A stretch of DNA of 64,000 bases from CAVROP01 sp050012175 (GCA_050012175.1 JBEKHR010000007.1:62001-126000), one strand, 5' to 3'. Numbered from the stretch's first letter, positions 42,807-52,263 are shown. Notes: a model not told the origin generated them from the sequence alone. Program-made: numbers and translations.

Positions 42807-43859
42807 ATGCGTGTCATTCACAATCTTCACGAATTGCGTCCACCGCCCTCCGGCTGCGTGCTAACCATCGGCAACTTCGATGGGGTCCATCTGGCGCACC
42901 GAAAGCTGCTTGAAAGGGTTGTGGAAGTTGCCCGTCCCATGGGGGCGGTAGCTACCGCCATCACCTTCGAGCCTCATCCCATCAAGTTTCTTTCCCCTGC
43001 CCACGCTCCAAAACTCCTTACACCCTTTTCCAGGAAAGCCAGGCTCATCGCCACCAGCGGCATCGACCTGCTGGTCGTTCTTCCCTTCACCCGCGAACTA
43101 GCTCACCTTTCTCCCCTGGAGTTCGTGCGGAACATTCTGGTCCGGCCCTTGCATACGGTGGCCGTGCAGGTGGGACCAAACTTTCGCTTTGGATATCGGC
43201 AAGCGGGCGACGTGGAAATACTCGAAGAGCTCGGTCGGCAAGAGGGCTTCGAGGTGGAAGTGGTGCCGCTGCTCGAAGTGCGCGGCCAGACGGTTTCCAG
43301 CACGCGCATCCGAGAATTGCTGGTGGAAGGCCGCGTCCATGTTGCCAATCGCCTGCTCGGAAGGCCCTTCTCCGTTTATGGGCCGATTGTCGCAGGCCTG
43401 GGGGTGGGACGCAAACACACCGTCCCCACGCTCAATCTCGCTCCCGTCGAGGAACAACTGCCCAAGACCGGTGTGTACGTCACTCGCACCAAAGTCGGTG
43501 AGAAGCTCTACGACTCCGTTAGCAACGTCGGCCATAAACCCACCTTTGGTGATCATCAGAAACTGGCCGTCGAGACCTTTCTCCTCAACTTTCGGGGCAG
43601 TGAAATTCAGCAGCCGGATATGGAAATCGAGTTCTTATACAGGCTACGGGACGAAATCAAGTTCCAGAACCCCGCCATCCTCAAGGTGCAGATTCAGGAA
43701 GATGCCCGCCGCTCCTTGAAGTTTTTCCGGCTCTTCAGGGCCTTTGCACAATCGCAAATCGGCAAGGCCACCCCTGAACGCTTAACCGCTGAGGAAGCGC
43801 AGACCTGTACGCCAGGTCTGCGGCTTTTGCTTTCCAGGAACAACCGCAGACCCAATTAG
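42807..43859 (+). CDS. ribF: Bifunctional riboflavin kinase / FAD synthetase
   Basis: A 350-residue enzyme that phosphorylates riboflavin to FMN and adenylates FMN to FAD. The N-terminal nucleotidyl transferase has GNFDGVHLAHRKLLERV and VSSTRIRELLVEGRV. The C-terminal riboflavin kinase has RPFSVYGPIVAGLGVGRKHT, then PTLNLAP and KTGVYVTRTKVGEKLYDSVS. The residues after about 325 (TPERLTAEEAQTCTPGLR onward) come from a terminator-like repeat, so the natural C-terminus may be shorter. It supplies flavins for enzymes such as GlcDE. Confidence 0.95.
   Translation: MRVIHNLHELRPPPSGCVLTIGNFDGVHLAHRKLLERVVEVARPMGAVATAITFEPHPIKFLSPAHAPKLLTPFSRKARLIATSGIDLLVVLPFTRELAHLSPLEFVRNILVRPLHTVAVQVGPNFRFGYRQAGDVEILEELGRQEGFEVEVVPLLEVRGQTVSSTRIRELLVEGRVHVANRLLGRPFSVYGPIVAGLGVGRKHTVPTLNLAPVEEQLPKTGVYVTRTKVGEKLYDSVSNVGHKPTFGDHQKLAVETFLLNFRGSEIQQPDMEIEFLYRLRDEIKFQNPAILKVQIQEDARRSLKFFRLFRAFAQSQIGKATPERLTAEEAQTCTPGLRLLLSRNNRRPN
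43799..43830 (+). terminator. Intrinsic terminator at the 3' end of ribF
   Basis: A GCAGACC / GGTCTGC stem with a 9-nt loop is followed by GGCTTTTGCTTT. It resembles the structure at 241-276 base for base in layout. It overlaps the last codons of ribF, so the reading frame runs through it. Confidence 0.55.
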
Positions 43860-44081
43860 GGAGGAAACGCGGGCTGGCGCAGAGCGCAGCTCTGCGCTTT
43901 AGCGTGCTATATTAGCGCCGGTAATGCCCACCCACAAACGGCATTTTGCGCGCGGACGCTCCAACCCCTGATCAGCAGCGCCTATCGCCGCGCCAAGTTT
44001 TTTGAGAGTGATCAGCTCGCCTGATATCAGTCTTGTTTGTGGGTCGCGGAGCTTCGCTCTGCGCCAGCCTGCGAAACAGAC

Positions 44082-44282
44082 TCAAGGTCGCGTCAAAGTC
44101 GGGGAAAAAGCGGGTCTGCCGCCTGCTGTACGGAAAGCCTCTTAGGGTGTGAAGAAATTGCAAGCCGCTGATTGACGCGGATAAACGCTGATGAAAGCAG
44201 GTTTCTAATCTGTGTTGATCTGCGTTCATCTGCGGCTGAAGTTGATTATTTCACAGCTTCGGGGACTTTGACGCGACCCTGG
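44082..44282. mobile_element. MITE-like element, copy C, with 8-bp target duplication and internal insertion
   Basis: The ends TCAAGGTCGCGTCAAAGTC and GACTTTGACGCGACCCTGG are the family terminal repeats. It is flanked by AAACAGAC at 44074-44081 and 44283-44290, an exact 8-bp target duplication. The left half keeps the GCCGCCTGCTGTACGGAAAG block, but the right inner part is replaced by another repeat (44148-44255). It lies downstream of ribF. Confidence 0.88.
44148..44255. repeat. Second repeat nested inside MITE copy C
   Basis: Ends TGTGAAGAAATT and AATTGATTATTTCACA-like sequence (AGTTGATTATTTCACA) are near-complementary. The middle reads GATTGACGCGGATAAACGC and CTGTGTTGATCTGCGTTCA-type units. 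It interrupts the copy C palindrome, so it inserted later or replaced the inner part. TGTGAAATAATC also occurs at 32335-32367. Confidence 0.6.
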
Positions 44283-44296
44283 AAACAGACTCCATC

Positions 44297-44638
44297 TCTC
44301 TTGACAAGCGGAAAAAGATAGGCTAGAATACTACGTTGAAGCTGCGCAGGAGGCCACGGCCTCCTGGGAACACTATGCTGCCATGCTACCGCCCGCCCCA
44401 ACCCGCTCCCGAGAATGTGCCAGGCGGGACGAAAAGCCCCCAAATTGGCCCGCCGTGCGACGGACGCAAAGTCTGCCATCTGACCGGAAGCAAGAAAGAA
44501 TTCTTCAAAAATGAACGACCGAAGCGGGAATCTCTATGAAAACAAAGGACCGCTGTGGAAAACTCAGAGGCGAAGCTGGAATGTTATAGAAAACAAAGGT
44601 GCTTGCGGGTTTAATCCGGGTATGTTATAGAAAACACA
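44297..44638 (+). mobile_element. Two-copy 343-bp repeat element, copy B
   Basis: Homologous to 16757-17100 in opposite orientation. It holds the promoter (44301-44329), a perfect CAGGAGGCC / GGCCTCCTG hairpin (44347-44366), a diverged middle and three tail motifs ending near 44638 (AATGTTATAGAAAACAAA type). It begins 6 bp after the target duplication of MITE copy C and ends 31 bp before ispG. See copy A for interpretation. Confidence 0.75.
44301..44329 (+). promoter_or_regulatory. Sigma70-type promoter in repeat element copy B
   Basis: TTGACA, a 17-bp spacer and TAGAAT. The same geometry as in copy A (17068-17096), with the spacer only partly conserved. It reads toward the 3' end of ispG, on the opposite strand, so it could produce antisense RNA to ispG. 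Confidence 0.6.
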
Positions 44639-44668
44639 TTGGTTATACCATTCAGGATAAGCAGGCTG

Positions 44669-45841
44669 TTACTTCAGGATCGGAAAGGACGAAACTGTGG
44701 TGAGAGCAGGCTGAGTGGCGATGTGCTTGGGTGTCGTATCAATCCCAGCGGTTTTGTCCGCCACAAATCGTTCAATCTCTTCCAGCAATGCAGGAACGAT
44801 CTCCTCTTCGCTAACCCGCCGAATAGCCTTCCCTTCTCGGTAGATCATGCCGTTGCCGCGTCCGGCGGCCACGCCCAGGTCCGCTTCACGCGCTTCGCCC
44901 GGACCGTTCACGGCACAGCCCATGACGGCCAGGCTTAAGGGCATTTTGATGTGAGCGGTCGCCTTCTCAATTTCGGCCGCGATCTTGAACAGGTCCACTT
45001 CCAGGCGCCCGCAAGTGGGACAGGCAATCACCACCGGCCCGCGGCTCCGCAACTCCAGTGCCTTGAGCATCTCGTAGGCCACGCGAACTTCCTCGACGGG
45101 ATCGGTAGCCAGGGAGACGCGGATGGTGTCGCCTATACCTTCCGCAAGCAGCATTCCCATGCCCACACACGACTTGACGGTCCCCGTGAATTGGGTGCCG
45201 GCCTCTGTAATGCCGAGGTGGAAGGGATAATCAACCTGCTTGGCGAGCAAGCGATAGGCTGAAACACAGAGCTTCACATTGGAAGCTTTCAAGGAAACGA
45301 CGGTGTCCGTGAATCCTAGTTCTTCGAGAATCCGGAGGTGATAGAGGGCGCTCTCCACCATGGCCTCGGGCGTCGGATAACCATACTTCTCCAGCAGCCG
45401 GCGCTCCAGGGACCCCGCATTCACCCCGATGCGGATGGGAACTTTCTGCTCCTGCGCGCGGCGCACCACCATGCGAACTTTCTCAGCATCGCCGATATTT
45501 CCGGGATTGATGCGGAGCTTGTCCATCCCGGCATCAAGCGCCATTAAGGCAAACTTGTATTGAAAGTGAATATCCGAGACGAGGATCGAATCGGGGCAGC
45601 GCTTACGAATCTCGGCCAGCGCCTTTGCAGCTTCAATGTCAGGGACAGCCAGGCGCGCCATCTCGCAGCCCGCTGCCTCCATCTGCTGGATTTGCTCGAC
45701 CGTCTTCCCAACCTCGCGCGTGTCCGTCTTGGTCATCGACTGCACAACAATGGCGGCATTGCCACCCATCGTGAGCCGGCCGACCTGGACGGCGCGCGTC
45801 TTGCGGCGCGGAGGAAAATACTCGGTATCGCTGAAATTCAC
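44669..45841 (-). CDS. ispG: 4-hydroxy-3-methylbut-2-en-1-yl diphosphate synthase
   Basis: A 390-residue Fe-S enzyme of the MEP isoprenoid pathway. Motifs: VQVGRLTMGGNAAIVVQSMT, LVSDIHFQYKFALMALDAGM, RINPGNIGDAEKVRMVV, VVIACPTCGRLEVDLFKIAA with the cluster cysteines, and LAVMGCAVNGPGEAREADLG. With dxr at 47.4 kb this window holds two MEP genes. A 259-bp repeat-bearing gap separates it from rseP upstream. Confidence 0.96.
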   Translation of the reverse strand: MNFSDTEYFPPRRKTRAVQVGRLTMGGNAAIVVQSMTKTDTREVGKTVEQIQQMEAAGCEMARLAVPDIEAAKALAEIRKRCPDSILVSDIHFQYKFALMALDAGMDKLRINPGNIGDAEKVRMVVRRAQEQKVPIRIGVNAGSLERRLLEKYGYPTPEAMVESALYHLRILEELGFTDTVVSLKASNVKLCVSAYRLLAKQVDYPFHLGITEAGTQFTGTVKSCVGMGMLLAEGIGDTIRVSLATDPVEEVRVAYEMLKALELRSRGPVVIACPTCGRLEVDLFKIAAEIEKATAHIKMPLSLAVMGCAVNGPGEAREADLGVAAGRGNGMIYREGKAIRRVSEEEIVPALLEEIERFVADKTAGIDTTPKHIATQPALTTVSSFPILK

Positions 45842-46100
45842 GAATGGTCCTTAGGATTGGTCCGTTGTCCCGCCGCGGCGGGTCCGTGGTCCGTTGCTAG
45901 CCTTCAGCCGTCAGCTTTCAGCTTCCAGCCTTCAATAAACAGGGCTGGGGGCTAGGGGTTGGGCCAATTTCGAAATTCTCAATCTTGTGTTGGTTATTAC
46001 CCTCTCGCCTCATCTTGCTGACGACTGCCTTCTGTCTGCCGATTTCCGCTTGTCACTCGTCACTTGTCACTCGTCACTGTCTTCCCAGCCCCCTAGTCCC
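45842..46100. repeat. Low-complexity short-unit repeats between rseP and ispG
   Basis: Units CCGTTGTCC and GTGGTCCGTT, CAGCCGTCAGCTTTCAGC, and later TGTCACTCGTCACTTGTCAC fill much of the gap. They match the style of blocks at 4389-4590 and 56591-56660. No gene is seen. The ispG promoter, if separate, should lie here. Confidence 0.65.
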
Positions 46101-47426
46101 TCAGTACGGTCTTAGCGTCTTCACGATGTCGTTACACATAAGGAACACCACAAGCAACAACAAGAAGAGGAAACCGACCTGCACAAACCTCTCTTTCACC
46201 TGCACACTCAGGTCGTGGCGAATCAGACCCTCGATGAGCAGCAGCAGGATCACTCCGCCGTCCAAAACCGGAATGGGCAACAGGTTGAAGAGGCCCAAAT
46301 TGAGACTGATGAAACAGACCAGCATAATGAGCTCAGACAGTCCCGCCCGGTACGCTTCACCTGAAAGTTGCGCGATCCCGATAGGCCCGGCAAGAGAGCG
46401 CGTGGAGAGGCGGCGGGTCAAAATCTTCCCCATCACGTCAAACCACGCAAGGCAGTTCCGCAAGTTATCCTGGAGCGAAGCCGAAATTGCCGCGCCCCAG
46501 GGCAACTGCCTTACGACCATGTCGTTGTGAAAACTGACTCCGATCCGCCAGCGTTTTTCGCCCATCACGTCCGTAAGAACCGGCGTCAATGTGGCTTGGA
46601 ATTCCCGCCCGTCACGAAGAATTGAAAGTTCAACCGGTTTCCCCTTGCCGGATTGCAGCAGATAGAAGACCCGGGGCCAATAGAGAATCTTACGCCCATC
46701 AATGCCGACAATCTGGTCACCGGCTATGAGTCCGGCATGACTCGCAGGAAGTCCCGGCTCAACCTTGTCGACGACTCCGGGCGCATAGGGGTACAAGCCG
46801 GCATACCCGACCCGACTCGGCCCTTCCGCGCGGGGCGTGAGGGTCATGTTTAGAGTCTTGCCGTCACGTCCGACCTCCAACGGCATAGCCTCGCCCACCG
46901 TGGTCAGGATTTTGATCTCGACGTCCTCCCACTTGGGATTTTGAAGGCCGTCAAGGCGGACCATAAGATCGCCAGGCGTCAACCCGATCTGGCTGGCCGG
47001 TGAGTCTGCTTCCACATCGCCCACCCGGGCTGGCTGTTCCTCGTAGGAGGGCTTCTGGAAATGAAACTTGTAAAGACACGTGAGGAGAAGCAGGGCCAGC
47101 AAAATGTTCATGATCGGTCCCATCACCACCACCACGAACCGCTGCCAACGAGGCTTTGCCAGAAACTCGCCGGGATCGCCCTGGCGATCCGCGGAGGGGT
47201 CGTCCCCTGCCATCTTCACATACCCACCAAAAGGAAGGGCGCTGATCCGGTAATCGGTATCCCCCCGGGTCAAATGCAGCAGTCGTTTGCCGAAGCCCAA
47301 TGAGAAAACTAACACTCGGACCCCAAAGAACTTGGCCGCCAGGAAGTGGCCAAGTTCATGGACAAAGATCATGAGTCCCAGGACGAGGACTACCACCACC
47401 GCATCCGTAATGAAGCCTCCGACCAT
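46101..47426 (-). CDS. rseP: Site-2 intramembrane metalloprotease RseP
   Basis: A 441-residue membrane zinc protease. The HExxH motif is in MIFVHELGHFLAAKFFG near the N-terminus; the third ligand motif is NLLPIPVLDGG in the C-terminal part. Two PDZ-like regions lie between (for example GDLMVRLDGLQNPKWEDVE and PASHAGLIAGDQIVGIDGRK). It cleaves anti-sigma factors and other membrane proteins within the bilayer. An anti-sigma/ECF sigma pair lies at 62.6-63.6 kb in this window, a possible but unproven target. Confidence 0.95.
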   Translation of the reverse strand: MVGGFITDAVVVVLVLGLMIFVHELGHFLAAKFFGVRVLVFSLGFGKRLLHLTRGDTDYRISALPFGGYVKMAGDDPSADRQGDPGEFLAKPRWQRFVVVVMGPIMNILLALLLLTCLYKFHFQKPSYEEQPARVGDVEADSPASQIGLTPGDLMVRLDGLQNPKWEDVEIKILTTVGEAMPLEVGRDGKTLNMTLTPRAEGPSRVGYAGLYPYAPGVVDKVEPGLPASHAGLIAGDQIVGIDGRKILYWPRVFYLLQSGKGKPVELSILRDGREFQATLTPVLTDVMGEKRWRIGVSFHNDMVVRQLPWGAAISASLQDNLRNCLAWFDVMGKILTRRLSTRSLAGPIGIAQLSGEAYRAGLSELIMLVCFISLNLGLFNLLPIPVLDGGVILLLLIEGLIRHDLSVQVKERFVQVGFLFLLLLVVFLMCNDIVKTLRPY

Positions 47427-47443
47427 AAAGCCGCTGATTCTCC

Positions 47444-48628
47444 CTATCGTGCAGGCGTTGTCACAAGCTCCAGGGCACGACGTCGGGCTTCGTGGTCACA
47501 TTCAAGAACGTCGTCCAGGGAGCTGCATGATTGTGCGCGGGTCGTTTGTTCCAAAACTCTCTCGATCACTCGAGGAATATCCGAAAAGCGTAGCCGATGG
47601 GCTAGAAAGGCTTCGACGGCTACCTCGTCGGCAGCATTCAAGGCGCAGGGCAAGGAGCCCCCCTTGCGCAAAGCCTCCCGAGCCAAACCCAGACACGGGA
47701 AACGCCGCGTGTCAGGCGCCGCAAAACGCAATTTGCCTAGTGCAATCAGATCCAAGCCCTGTGAATCACCGTTCATGGCCAGCCGGTCCGGATAATTCAG
47801 CGCGTACTGGATCGGCAGACGCATATCAGGGACCGACATCTGGGCCATCACAGATCCATCTCTAAATTCTATCATGGAATGAACAACTGATTCGGGATGA
47901 ATAAGGACGTCGATCTTCTCCGAGGGGAAACCAAACAGCCAGTGGGCCTCGATGATTTCCAAGCCCTTATTCATCAAGGTGGCAGAGTCGATAGTGATGC
48001 GCCCACCCATCTTCCAGGTGGGATGCTGCAAGGCCTCTTCGGGGGTTATGCGATCGAGATGCTTCCGAGGGGTTTTCAGAAAAGGGCCACCGGAAGCGGT
48101 CAATATGAGACGGCGGACTTCCGCATGGCTTCCCGACCGAAGACATTGATGGATGGCGCAATGTTCGCTGTCCACAGGCAGGATTTCGGCTCCCCGCTCC
48201 CTCACTGCTCGTGTGACCAACTCACCCGCCGCGACAAGAACCTCCTTGTTCGCCAGCCCGATTCGTTTTCCAGCCTGGATCGCCTTATAGGTCGCAACCA
48301 GCCCCGTCGTCCCATGGGAAGCAGACACGACAGTATCAACCTCAGAATGCGTCGCGGCCTCGATTTGCCCGCTCACCCCACAGGCGACTTGGACGGTTGG
48401 GGAAACTCCGAGATTTCGAAGTCGCTCGCGCAGGGGCTCAATACACTCCGAATTTCCGACCACCACCAGCTTTGGAGCGAAATCACGGACTTGCTGGGCG
48501 AGCAACTCCAGGTTCTTTCCGGCGCAGAGGGCGACCACATGAAATCGGTCCGACGCATTCTTGACGACACAGAGACATTGCCGCCCAATCGAACCCGTGG
48601 AGCCCAAAATACATAAACCCTTGCTCAT
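47444..48628 (-). CDS. dxr: 1-deoxy-D-xylulose-5-phosphate reductoisomerase
   Basis: A 394-residue NADPH-dependent enzyme of the MEP pathway. Motifs: CILGSTGSIGRQCLCVV, ASHGTTGLVATYKAIQAGKR, GLANKEVLVAAGELVT, LPVDSEHCAIHQCL, LTASGGPFLKTP and ATLMNKGLEIIEAHWLFG. ATG 48628 is chosen because it overlaps the cdsA stop codon as ATGA; the frame open to 48661 lies in cdsA. It is coupled to cdsA and 17 bp from rseP. Confidence 0.96.
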   Translation of the reverse strand: MSKGLCILGSTGSIGRQCLCVVKNASDRFHVVALCAGKNLELLAQQVRDFAPKLVVVGNSECIEPLRERLRNLGVSPTVQVACGVSGQIEAATHSEVDTVVSASHGTTGLVATYKAIQAGKRIGLANKEVLVAAGELVTRAVRERGAEILPVDSEHCAIHQCLRSGSHAEVRRLILTASGGPFLKTPRKHLDRITPEEALQHPTWKMGGRITIDSATLMNKGLEIIEAHWLFGFPSEKIDVLIHPESVVHSMIEFRDGSVMAQMSVPDMRLPIQYALNYPDRLAMNGDSQGLDLIALGKLRFAAPDTRRFPCLGLAREALRKGGSLPCALNAADEVAVEAFLAHRLRFSDIPRVIERVLEQTTRAQSCSSLDDVLECDHEARRRALELVTTPAR

Positions 48629-49494
48629 CGCCAAGCGTCCATAATCGCTAGAGTGAGCCACAGAACTGGTGCGCCAAACAACAGGCTATCCACCCTGTCG
48701 AGCAAACCACCATGGCCCGGCAACGCGGACCCCGAGTCCTTCAAGTTGGCGCCGCGCTTCATTGCGGATTCCGCCAGATCCCCGATCTGCCCAGACAGTG
48801 CTACCAAGCCTGCTAACAGGATAACTGTTTTCAAGCTGGCTGTCTGCCAGAACAAGCGGGCAAATCCCCAAGCGACCAGAAGGCTCCCCACAAATCCTGC
48901 CAGCGATCCCTCCAGGGTCTTTTTGGGAGAGATTGAGGGAAAAAGCATTTTCCGTCCGATCGTGCGACCTACCAGATATGCAAAAGTATCATCGGCCCAA
49001 ATCACCAGAAACAATAGGAGCATCAGCTTCCGCCCTCCTGGGTTACCTGCCGTGCCGGCGAGGCCAAGGCTACCAGCACCCAGCCGCGAAAACCTCAGCG
49101 GAAGCAAGCAGGAGAGTGTCAAGCCAATATAAGCCACACCGAAAATGGTTGTGGCTGTAGCGCCCAAGTAGGTTTTCAGGTCGCGGGTTATCGCCAGCGC
49201 GATGGTGAGTGTCAAAAGGACGAAAGTAACAAGCAGGACGATCGAATACATTTCTGGTTTGCTGGCATCTACAGCTCGCACCGCGCAAAGCGCCGCACTG
49301 GCCAGATACGCCAGCACCGACAAGGGTTTGAAACCCGCATGCTGGCAAATCTTAAAGAACTCGTAGAGGCACAACTCCACACTCACAATCACGGCCGCAA
49401 GGAAGAGCCATTTCGGCGACCAGCCGATTAGATAAATTACCGGGGGAATCAACAAAAGCGCGGTGAGAATTCGGAGTCTCATTAAGACAAGCAC
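48625..49494 (-). CDS. cdsA: Phosphatidate cytidylyltransferase
   Basis: A 289-residue inner-membrane enzyme that makes CDP-diacylglycerol. The CdsA signature near the end reads LKDSGSALPGHGGLLDRVDS, with the acidic residues for metal binding; the central helix has LVIWADDTFAYLVGRTIGRK. About seven membrane segments. It is second in uppS-cdsA-dxr-rseP, a classical bacterial gene order. Confidence 0.95.
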   Translation of the reverse strand: MLVLMRLRILTALLLIPPVIYLIGWSPKWLFLAAVIVSVELCLYEFFKICQHAGFKPLSVLAYLASAALCAVRAVDASKPEMYSIVLLVTFVLLTLTIALAITRDLKTYLGATATTIFGVAYIGLTLSCLLPLRFSRLGAGSLGLAGTAGNPGGRKLMLLLFLVIWADDTFAYLVGRTIGRKMLFPSISPKKTLEGSLAGFVGSLLVAWGFARLFWQTASLKTVILLAGLVALSGQIGDLAESAMKRGANLKDSGSALPGHGGLLDRVDSLLFGAPVLWLTLAIMDAWR

Positions 49495-49568
49495 ATACCG
49501 CCGATCTGTTCAGTAGGTCTGCGGCTTTCACTGCACAGCAGTCCGCCTACTTCCAACTCCCGGGGGTT

Positions 49569-50342
49569 CTACCCCAGACCTATGCCTCCGTATCGGCGTT
49601 CTCTCTTCTGATAATCGATGATGGCCTGGAACAAGTCCGCCTGGGTAAAGTCCGGCCAAAGGGTTTCCGTCACCCAAAACTCCGAGTAGGCGGCCTGCCA
49701 GAGGAGGAAATTGCTCAAGCGCAATTCGCCACTGGTCCGAATGAGCAAGTCCGGATCAGGTAAATCACGGGTGTAAAGATGGCTGCTCAGAGTGGCTTCG
49801 TCAATGGTTACGTCCCCATTCTGTTTTACCTTGGACAAGAGCTCGCGCACCGCATCCACCAATTCAGCGCGTGCGCCATAGTTGAGCGCCAGGGTCAAGC
49901 ACAGCCCGGTATTCTGCCTTGTGCTTTCGAGCGCACTCTGTAGGTCGCGCTGCACGGGTTTCGGCAGTTCGTGAATTCTGCCGATGACCGAAAGACGAAT
50001 ATTCTGCCGGTTGAGTTCCGAAATCTCTTTCTTCAGATACTCGCGCAGCAAGCTCATGAGAAGCGTGATCTCGGTATGAGGACGTTTCCAGTTCTCAACT
50101 GAAAAGGCGTACAAGGTTAGGTAGGGCACGCCCAGTCGCGCGCACGCCTCGACCGACTGCCGGACGGCCCGGATCCCCGCTCGGTGCCCCGCAATCCGCG
50201 GCAGGCGACGCTTCTTCGCCCACCGCCCGTTCCCATCCATGATGATGGCAATGTGGCTGGGCAGCCGGTCGAGATCGATTTGGGCCAGAAGACGGGATTC
50301 AGGAGCTTCTGTCTTCACAGGGGCCTGCATGCGTGAGTCCAC
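49569..50342 (-). CDS. uppS: Isoprenyl (undecaprenyl) diphosphate synthase
   Basis: A 257-residue cis-prenyltransferase that makes the lipid carrier for peptidoglycan and O-antigen. Motifs: HIAIIMDGNGRWAKKRRLPR, RAGIRAVRQSVEACARLGV, YLTLYAFSVENWKRP and PDLLIRTSGELRLSNFLLWQ, then YSEFWVTETLWPDF. An alternative start is ATG 50330. A 74-bp gap with small repeats separates it from cdsA. Confidence 0.96.
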   Translation of the reverse strand: MDSRMQAPVKTEAPESRLLAQIDLDRLPSHIAIIMDGNGRWAKKRRLPRIAGHRAGIRAVRQSVEACARLGVPYLTLYAFSVENWKRPHTEITLLMSLLREYLKKEISELNRQNIRLSVIGRIHELPKPVQRDLQSALESTRQNTGLCLTLALNYGARAELVDAVRELLSKVKQNGDVTIDEATLSSHLYTRDLPDPDLLIRTSGELRLSNFLLWQAAYSEFWVTETLWPDFTQADLFQAIIDYQKRERRYGGIGLG

Positions 50343-50406
50343 GCTGGAAACTCAGAAAACGTAGCACAGCAAAGGGATAACTGCAAGGAATCAATGACCC
50401 GCTGAA

Positions 50407-52116
50407 TCAATGGTTCAATTCCCCGTGCTTCAGCATGGCGCTGGCGTGTTTCAGCACGGCATCGGTGATCTGGCTGCCGGAGAGCATGCGCGCCAATTCC
50501 CGCACTCGTTCTTTTTCGGTGGCAAGGTGTGTCACGGCGGTCAGGGTGCGGCCGGCGCGCTCGAACTTCTCCACGTAGTAGTGCTGATCGGCAAAGCAGG
50601 CGATTTGCGCCAGGTGCGTGACGCACAGCACCTGGCCATCGCGGGCCAAGCGCTTCAGGCGCTGCCCCACGGATTCCGCCACCCGCCCGCCGATCCCGGA
50701 ATCAACTTCGTCAAAGATGAAGGTGCGGGCGACCCGCCGTGCAGTTCCTGCTCCGGGCCGATTCATCCCCACCACGGTCTTGAGCGCCAGCATGAGGCGC
50801 GAGATTTCCCCGCCCGAGGCAATCTTCTCCAGGGGGCGCAATTCCTCCCCCGGGTTGGGAGAAATTCGGAACTCCACCTCGTCAATGCCACGCGGCCCGC
50901 CGTGCCCTTCCAGCAAGCTCTCGAAGTGGACTTCGAGGCGGGTTTTTTCCATGCCCAGTTGCGCCAATTCATCGCGCACCAGCCGGGCAAGTTTGCGCGC
51001 CGCCTCTCGCCGCTTGGCGGAGAGCGCCTCAGCAGCTTTGCGGAAATCCCCCGCCACCTTCTCGAGCTGCCGCTGGAGCACTTCGCGGCGCTCGTCGGCA
51101 TGTTCCATCTTCGCCAACTCTTGCCGCGTTTTCTCACCGTAGGCGAGAATTTCTTCCAGCGTCTGCCCGTACTTTCGTTTCAGCCGGTCAAGCAAGGCCA
51201 GCCGGTCCTCGATTTCCTCCAGGCGCTGCGGGTTGGCTTCCAGCTTTCCCAAGTAATGGCTCAGGAAATTGGCTGCATCCTCAAGCGTGGCCCGCGCGCC
51301 CGCCAGCGGTTCGAGGTAAGGTTCGACGGCCGCGTCGTAGCGCCGGAGGTCCTCGAGTTGCCGCATGGCCGCCGCCAGGCGCGAGCACGCGGCGCCCTCT
51401 TCTTCGTAGAGTTCGGAATAGGCCCCCGCCGCGGCGGTGCGGATTCGCTCCAGGTTCGACAGGATGCGCTTCTCTTCTTCCAGGTGCGCGTCCTCGCCGG
51501 GCTGAACCCTGGCGCGCTCCAGTTCCTGCAACTGAAAGCTCAGCAGGTCAATCGTGCGCAGCCGCTCCTGCTCGTTTTGGCTCAGGCTTTCGAACTCTGA
51601 CTCCAGTTCCCGGCGCTGGGCGTGTAGCTCCCGCACTCGTTCAAGCTCGTCTTCGACGCCTGCGAACTGGTCCAGCAGGTCGAGTTGGGCCTCGCGCGCA
51701 AACAGTGCCACGTGTTCGTTCTGGCCATGCATCTCCACCAGCAACCTGGCCAATGACTTCACCGCCGCCAAGGTAACGGGCTGATCATTCACCAGCATGC
51801 GGCTCTTTCCACCCGCCTGGATTTCCCGCCGCAGAATGACTTCGGGTTCGTCACCTCCAGCCAAGCCGTATTCTTCCAACCAGTCTGACCAGGGCGGCCG
51901 TCCCTCCGTGCGGAACACTGCGGTGACCAGCGCGCGTTCCTGGCCGGTCCGGATCACCTCCGGCGAAGCTCTTCCCCCCAGCGCCAAGCCCAGAGCATCC
52001 ACCAGGATAGATTTCCCGGATCCCGTTTCACCCGAGAGCAAGTTCAGTCCCGGGGAGAATTCGACCTTGAGAGTGTCAATCACCGCATAATTCTGAATAT
52101 GTATTTCGTGGAGCAT
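50407..52116 (-). CDS. recN: DNA repair protein RecN
   Basis: A 569-residue SMC-like ATPase for double-strand-break repair. The Walker A region is LSGETGSGKSILVDALGLAL; the N-terminal MLHEIHIQNYAVIDTLKVEF is typical. A long coiled coil (about 150-360) follows, then the signature SGGEISRLMLALKTVV and Walker B FIFDEVDSGIGGRVAESVGQ, with VLCVTHLAQIACFADQHYYV. Length is normal. It is upstream of uppS on the same strand with a 64-bp gap. Confidence 0.97.
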   Translation of the reverse strand: MLHEIHIQNYAVIDTLKVEFSPGLNLLSGETGSGKSILVDALGLALGGRASPEVIRTGQERALVTAVFRTEGRPPWSDWLEEYGLAGGDEPEVILRREIQAGGKSRMLVNDQPVTLAAVKSLARLLVEMHGQNEHVALFAREAQLDLLDQFAGVEDELERVRELHAQRRELESEFESLSQNEQERLRTIDLLSFQLQELERARVQPGEDAHLEEEKRILSNLERIRTAAAGAYSELYEEEGAACSRLAAAMRQLEDLRRYDAAVEPYLEPLAGARATLEDAANFLSHYLGKLEANPQRLEEIEDRLALLDRLKRKYGQTLEEILAYGEKTRQELAKMEHADERREVLQRQLEKVAGDFRKAAEALSAKRREAARKLARLVRDELAQLGMEKTRLEVHFESLLEGHGGPRGIDEVEFRISPNPGEELRPLEKIASGGEISRLMLALKTVVGMNRPGAGTARRVARTFIFDEVDSGIGGRVAESVGQRLKRLARDGQVLCVTHLAQIACFADQHYYVEKFERAGRTLTAVTHLATEKERVRELARMLSGSQITDAVLKHASAMLKHGELNH

Positions 52117-52263
52117 AGTCGGTAGTCCGTTCTCAGTGGTCAGCAGTCCGTTGTCCGTTGCGCTTGCTTCGCACTCCCGCGATTATACGCCACGTTATGT
52201 GGCCTCCGGAGAGACGTGTGGAGCAACTGTGATTTCTGACTTCCGGGCTCTGACTTCAAACTG

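Noticed and set aside
50410..51600. A 396-codon open frame on the plus strand
   Set aside because: It is the antisense shadow of recN, whose motifs are clear on the minus strand; the plus-strand reading resembles no family.
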